Source of the DNA: Myroides sp. 1354
GTDB taxonomy: Bacteria > Bacteroidota > Bacteroidia > Flavobacteriales > Flavobacteriaceae
Assembly: GCF_030324495.1 (NCBI RefSeq)
Contig: NZ_JACAGN010000003.1
Coordinates: 186,001-250,000, forward strand
DNA: 64,000 bases
Reading direction: 5' to 3'
Position numbers and translations under genes: made by a program. Under the pieces are notes generated by a model that was given only the letters and a program-made list of their open reading frames with translations, had not been told where the DNA came from and ran no database searches. Below are positions 61,048-64,000 of the stretch, in pieces; within the stretch, counting starts at the first letter, position 1; the number at the start of each line of letters is the position of its first letter.

Positions 61048-61959
61048 CTAAAATTTAGGTTTACGTCCGTGTTTATTAGGTAAATCCTCTCCTTTCAACA
61101 GAAGTAAAATTAGTAAAACAGCGATATTCAATAGCGGAATTAACAACAATAAAGACAGAATACCGTGTCGATTGACATCGTGTAATCGTCTAGCAGAACA
61201 AATAATCAATACATAGATTAAAGCTGTACAAATGAAAGAATACATTCCGTCATGTTCAAAATGAGGTTGATAAAGAAATGCCATTAGAAACAACGTAGTC
61301 AAAAATGCTACACGTAATCCAAAATCTTTTCTTGAACTTCTACCCAAAGGAGCTAAAAATCCCATACTCCAATGCTGCGGATTTGTATACTTCACTTGAT
61401 CACGTAAATTCGCTTCTGTAAAATTCATATACACTCCATTGTTTAAATGAATACTGCGCTTCGTAATTTTCGAACTATGTTGATTGGTCGCCGTCAATTC
61501 AAAAGACAAATACTTCGCATCTAATTCTTTTACGCGATAAATAACTTTTCCTCTCAACTCATCCATATAACCCAAAGGATAAATTCGAATCACATCGGCC
61601 TGTTTACACTCCCAACTAATCTCAATCAAATCTCCCATAAAGAAGTAAGATTGATTACACGAAAAATCAATAATTTCCGGCTGATAGTAATCTGTCGTTG
61701 TTTGTGTAGGTCTTGCTGTTTGCGTCCTTTCTGTCGTTGTTGATTGGGTTCGAAACAACGTTAAATCATAAGCTCTTCGCTCTACTTCATTACCCAAAAC
61801 TTCATAGGCCTTAATCACATCAAATAACTTATGTTGGTATGCCGTATTCCCTTGATTCATGTCGGGATGATATTGCTTAGACAATCGCCTAAACGCTTGT
61901 TTAATCTCCCTGGGACTAGCTGATGAGTCAACTTCTAAAATAGCATAATAGCTGCGCAT
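61048..61959 (-). CDS. J-domain protein with C-terminal DUF805-type membrane domain
   Basis: A 303-residue fusion. Residues 1-67 are a J domain with the HPD motif (31-33) in SKQYHPDMNQG, which drives the Hsp70 ATPase. A Thr/Gln-rich linker follows (74-93), then a beta-rich middle (100-180) with INLxC-like patterns, then three to four membrane segments in a DUF805-like domain with SARRLHDVNRHG (about 256). The whole is probably a membrane-bound co-chaperone. It is alone between gaps with an ATAACAG repeat pattern upstream. Confidence 0.87.
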   Translation of the reverse strand: MRSYYAILEVDSSASPREIKQAFRRLSKQYHPDMNQGNTAYQHKLFDVIKAYEVLGNEVERRAYDLTLFRTQSTTTERTQTARPTQTTTDYYQPEIIDFSCNQSYFFMGDLIEISWECKQADVIRIYPLGYMDELRGKVIYRVKELDAKYLSFELTATNQHSSKITKRSIHLNNGVYMNFTEANLRDQVKYTNPQHWSMGFLAPLGRSSRKDFGLRVAFLTTLFLMAFLYQPHFEHDGMYSFICTALIYVLIICSARRLHDVNRHGILSLLLLIPLLNIAVLLILLLLKGEDLPNKHGRKPKF

Positions 61960-62001
61960 ATACTCTTATACATTAAATACAGTGTCAAAATTGATTACTT
62001 A

Positions 62002-62053
62002 CTGTTATACAATAACAGCTAGTAAAAGAATGGGGAATGTAGTGCAATAACAG
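62002..62053. repeat. Three ATAACAG half-sites upstream of the J-domain gene
   Basis: CTGTTAT (62002-62008) and ATAACAG (62012-62018) form a 7-base stem with 3-base loop, and a further ATAACAG occurs at 62047-62053; the longer direct repeat is CAATAACAGCT at 62010-62020 and 62045-62055. Located 43-95 bases upstream of the start. Confidence 0.55.
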
Positions 62054-62125
62054 CTTTTAACAAAACAAACCTTCTTTTAATTCATCTATTTTGATGTTTT
62101 TTTACACTGCAACACTTTTAAGCAT

Positions 62126-62156
62126 AAAAAAAGGAGACAATTTCACATTATCTCCT
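62126..62156 (-). terminator. Terminator of the small gene at 62192
   Basis: AGGAGACAAT and ATTATCTCCT pair with one mismatch, followed by a T-run on the minus strand. Confidence 0.75.
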
Positions 62157-62191
62157 CTATTCATCAATACCAATTGTTATTGTATTGTATT

Positions 62192-62416
62192 CTATTCTTC
62201 ATCCGCTAAGAAAAACTTCATGGATTTCATCGGATAAGCATCTCTACTTTTTCCACTTGGATTAGCAATTACCGTTTTGATACTCACTAAATCACCCAAT
62301 TTGAATTGAGCTTCTGTATATTGATAATCTAAAAGGTAAGGTCCGCAAAAATAATTTCCTTGTTCATCTTTCTCTATAATCCCTCTAAATATCCCTTTTT
62401 TCGTTTCTTTCGACAT
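62192..62416 (-). CDS. Small unrecognised cytoplasmic protein
   Basis: A 74-residue acidic protein I do not recognise, of the pattern GIFRGIIEKDEQGNYFCGPYLLDYQYTE... ending FFLADEE, no signal or membrane segment, one Cys. The strand pattern resembles a small OB- or SH3-like beta barrel. The ATG at 62416 is chosen because an upstream ATG at 62440 lies inside the -7 box; the transcript would start after it. Own promoter and terminator argue for a real gene. Confidence 0.72.
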   Translation of the reverse strand: MSKETKKGIFRGIIEKDEQGNYFCGPYLLDYQYTEAQFKLGDLVSIKTVIANPSGKSRDAYPMKSMKFFLADEE

Positions 62417-62437
62417 GGTCTTTATTGTTTTAATGGA

Positions 62438-62445
62438 CAAAGATA
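62438..62445 (-). promoter_or_regulatory. Promoter -7 element for the 74-residue gene
   Basis: Minus strand TATCTTTG fits TAnnTTTG, 22 bases before the chosen ATG; the upstream ATG candidate overlaps it. Confidence 0.5.
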
Positions 62446-62496
62446 CAATAGAAAAAGGGTTTTTTATAAGGTTTGTGATTTTGTTATTGATGAGGT

Positions 62497-62544
62497 GAGG
62501 TTTGTTCTTTGTGAGGTTTGTTCTTTGTGAGATTTGCTCTTTGT
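62497..62544. repeat. Three-copy 16-bp tandem repeat
   Basis: Unit GAGGTTTGTTCTTTGT at 62497-62512 and 62513-62528, and a third with two changes (62529-62544). It lies upstream of the small gene at 62416 and downstream of the sucB terminator. Confidence 0.9.
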
Positions 62545-62590
62545 GATGGCTTAACTCCTACCCCTCAATCCTTAACTCAACTGATCCAAT

Positions 62591-62621
62591 AAAAAAAGGC
62601 AACTAAACTAGTTGCCTTTTT
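62591..62621 (-). terminator. sucAB terminator
   Basis: A 13-base perfect stem AAAAAGGCAACTA / TAGTTGCCTTTTT around AAC, followed on the minus strand by T-runs, just after the sucB stop. Confidence 0.92.
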
Positions 62622-62642
62622 GTGATATAAACCTTTATTCTA

Positions 62643-63866
62643 TTAAAGTTCTAAAGCTTTTTTAGGATTATTATCCATCAATAATTCAGTTGGATTTTCT
62701 AATGCTTCTTTAATTGCTACTAAGAAACCTACTGACTCACGTCCGTCAATGATACGGTGGTCATATGACAACGCAACATACATCATTGGGTGGATTTCCA
62801 CTTTACCATCTACAGCGATTGGACGCTCGATGATGTTGTGCATGCCCAAGATTCCAGATTGTGGAGGGTTGATGATTGGTGTAGATAACATCGATCCAAA
62901 TACACCACCATTAGTGATTGTAAAAGTCCCACCTGTCATTTCATCTACAGTAATTTGTCCATCACGAGCTCTTGTAGCTAAACGTTTAATTTCAGCTTCA
63001 ACTCCACGGAAAGACAACAATTCAGCGTTGCGAACAACAGGAACCATTAGTCCTTTTGGACCTGATACTGCGATTGAAATATCACAGAAATCATATTTAA
63101 TTTGCTCTTGACCATCGATCATAGAGTTTACATCTGGATACAATTCTAAAGCGCGAGTAACTGCTTTCGTAAAGAAAGACATAAATCCTAAACCAACACC
63201 GTGTTTTGCTTTGAAAGCGTCTTTGTATTCGCTTCTTAGCTTGTTTACGTTTGTTAAGTTAACTTCGTTAAACGTCGTTAACATAGCTGTTGTATTTTTA
63301 GCTTCAACCAAACGCTCTGCTACCTTACGACGCAACATAGACATTTTTTTGCGCTCTTCTCCTCTTGGTCCACCTGTTGGAGTTCCCATAGAGTGTTTCG
63401 CGTTTAAAGCATCTTCTTTTGTGATTCTACCTTCTTTTCCTGTTCCAGTAACTGAAGCAGGATCAATATTTTTTTCATCTAATATTTTTTTGGCAGCTGG
63501 CGAAGCTGAACCTGTTGCATAAGTAGCTGCTGCAGGTGCTTGTACTGGCTCTGCCTTAGGCGCTTCTGCTTTTGGAGCCTCCGCTGCTGGCTTAGCTTCT
63601 GTAGAAGATCCTCCCGCTGGTTTTGCTGCCCCTGTATCGATTAAACAAACCACTTGTCCTACCGCTACTGCGTCACCTTCTTCTGCTTTTAAAGTAATGA
63701 TTCCGCTTGCTTCAGCAGGCAATTCTAATGTTGCTTTATCTGAATCAACCTCAGCAATTGCTTGGTCTTTTTCAACATAGTCTCCATCTTTTACCAACCA
63801 AGTAGCAATTTCAACCTCTGTAATTGATTCACCTGGTGAAGGAACTTTCATTTCTAAGATGCTCAT
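62643..63866 (-). CDS. sucB: Dihydrolipoyllysine-residue succinyltransferase (E2 of 2-oxoglutarate dehydrogenase)
   Basis: E2 core of the 2-oxoglutarate dehydrogenase complex in the TCA cycle. The 407-residue protein has one lipoyl domain with the lipoylated Lys in [14 protein letters not shown] (about 49), an Ala/Pro/Glu linker (82-115), the E1/E3-binding domain ([15 protein letters not shown]), and the catalytic domain with [12 protein letters not shown] (His370, Asp374). It follows sucA after 48 bp in one operon. Tail [12 protein letters not shown] is usual. Confidence 0.96.
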   Translation of the reverse strand: MSILEMKVPSPGESITEVEIATWLVKDGDYVEKDQAIAEVDSDKATLELPAEASGIITLKAEEGDAVAVGQVVCLIDTGAAKPAGGSSTEAKPAAEAPKAEAPKAEPVQAPAAATYATGSASPAAKKILDEKNIDPASVTGTGKEGRITKEDALNAKHSMGTPTGGPRGEERKKMSMLRRKVAERLVEAKNTTAMLTTFNEVNLTNVNKLRSEYKDAFKAKHGVGLGFMSFFTKAVTRALELYPDVNSMIDGQEQIKYDFCDISIAVSGPKGLMVPVVRNAELLSFRGVEAEIKRLATRARDGQITVDEMTGGTFTITNGGVFGSMLSTPIINPPQSGILGMHNIIERPIAVDGKVEIHPMMYVALSYDHRIIDGRESVGFLVAIKEALENPTELLMDNNPKKALEL

Positions 63867-63914
63867 CGTATATTCTTTAATTAAATATTGTTATGTAAAA
63901 ATACTCTTTTTTTA

Positions 63915-64000
63915 TTATAAGTTCTTATTAAAAACTTTTTCAACTGCATAAGCAAAACGCTTTTTAGAACGCGTTGAACTTCCTGAAGCTGGTGCACTAT
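63915..64000 (-). CDS. sucA: 2-oxoglutarate dehydrogenase E1, C-terminal fragment (5' part outside window)
   Basis: Only the last 27 codons are in the window. They read ...ASGSSTRSKKRFAYAVEKVFNKNL and stop, matching the end of bacterial SucA (ATGSSKxSxxR...). The position just before sucB supports this. The E1 subunit decarboxylates 2-oxoglutarate with thiamine diphosphate. Confidence 0.8.
   Translation of the reverse strand, partial: SAPASGSSTRSKKRFAYAVEKVFNKNL

Noticed and set aside
1..64000. tRNA, rRNA, tmRNA or other structured RNA genes
   Set aside because: None was recognised by eye; a covariance-model scan would be needed to exclude small ones.

Overview
The window looks like an AT-rich chromosomal segment from a gliding-type member of the Bacteroidota, most likely class Flavobacteriia and family Flavobacteriaceae. 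Four things point there: (i) the type IX secretion protein SprA next to ruvA, and the gliding lipoprotein GldD next to mutY-ssb; (ii) an alternative complex III / caa3-type oxidase operon; (iii) repeated matches to the Bacteroidota promoter form TTG-N(17-23)-TAnnTTTG with almost no Shine-Dalgarno sequences; (iv) many lipoproteins and proteins whose signal peptides end in AQ. The genus cannot be fixed from the sequence alone. No rRNA, tRNA, transposase, integrase, phage gene or CRISPR array was seen by eye, so this is mainly conserved core genome.

Layout. 1-8 kb (minus): ruvB, queG, maeB, ruvA and the first ~1000 codons of sprA, which runs off the left edge. 8-19.4 kb (minus): one large respiratory operon, actA-actB-actC-actD-actE-actF-coxB-ctaD, coding for a quinol:cytochrome c oxidoreductase and the two core subunits of the terminal oxidase. 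19.5-25.7 kb: a SPOR protein, leuS (minus), then ftsX-DUF3098-uppP-truB, an envelope/division and tRNA-modification operon. 25.7-30 kb: DUF779 + aldehyde dehydrogenase, a YiiX-like papain-fold protein, a thioredoxin-like protein and a patatin. 30-35 kb (plus): pyrH-frr, asnS, rpoN and a PAP2-like membrane protein. 35-39 kb (minus): dxs-DUF3078-outer-membrane barrel. 39-47.5 kb (plus): tadA, a very large alpha-2-macroglobulin lipoprotein and penicillin-binding protein 1C. 47.5-52.3 kb: rng, a 30-residue very basic protein and HU on minus; mutY-ssb-gldD on plus; an HMA lipoprotein on minus. 52.5-56 kb (minus): two M16 peptidase-like proteins. 56-58.8 kb (plus): rplU-rpmA, a 57-bp tandem repeat array and an unrecognised lipoprotein. 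58.8-64 kb (minus): dgt with a small AAA ATPase, a J-domain/DUF805 protein, a small unknown protein, sucB and the C-terminus of sucA.

How the genes work together. ActA-F, CoxB and CtaD form an electron path from menaquinol to oxygen, fed by the 2-oxoglutarate dehydrogenase (sucA/sucB) and malic enzyme. FtsX, UppP, PBP1C, the A2M lipoprotein, SPOR and Dxs serve the cell envelope. SprA and GldD belong to type IX secretion and gliding.

The least explained parts are: an exact six-copy 57-bp hairpin repeat with a dispersed relative ~18 kb away; absence of gldE between ssb and gldD; sprA with no ATG, in the same frame as ruvA and two codons after its stop; several palindromes near promoters (yiiX-like gene, rpoN, J-domain gene); and the 30-residue basic ORF. 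No convincingly new multi-gene system was found; the repeat family is the best candidate for something undescribed.
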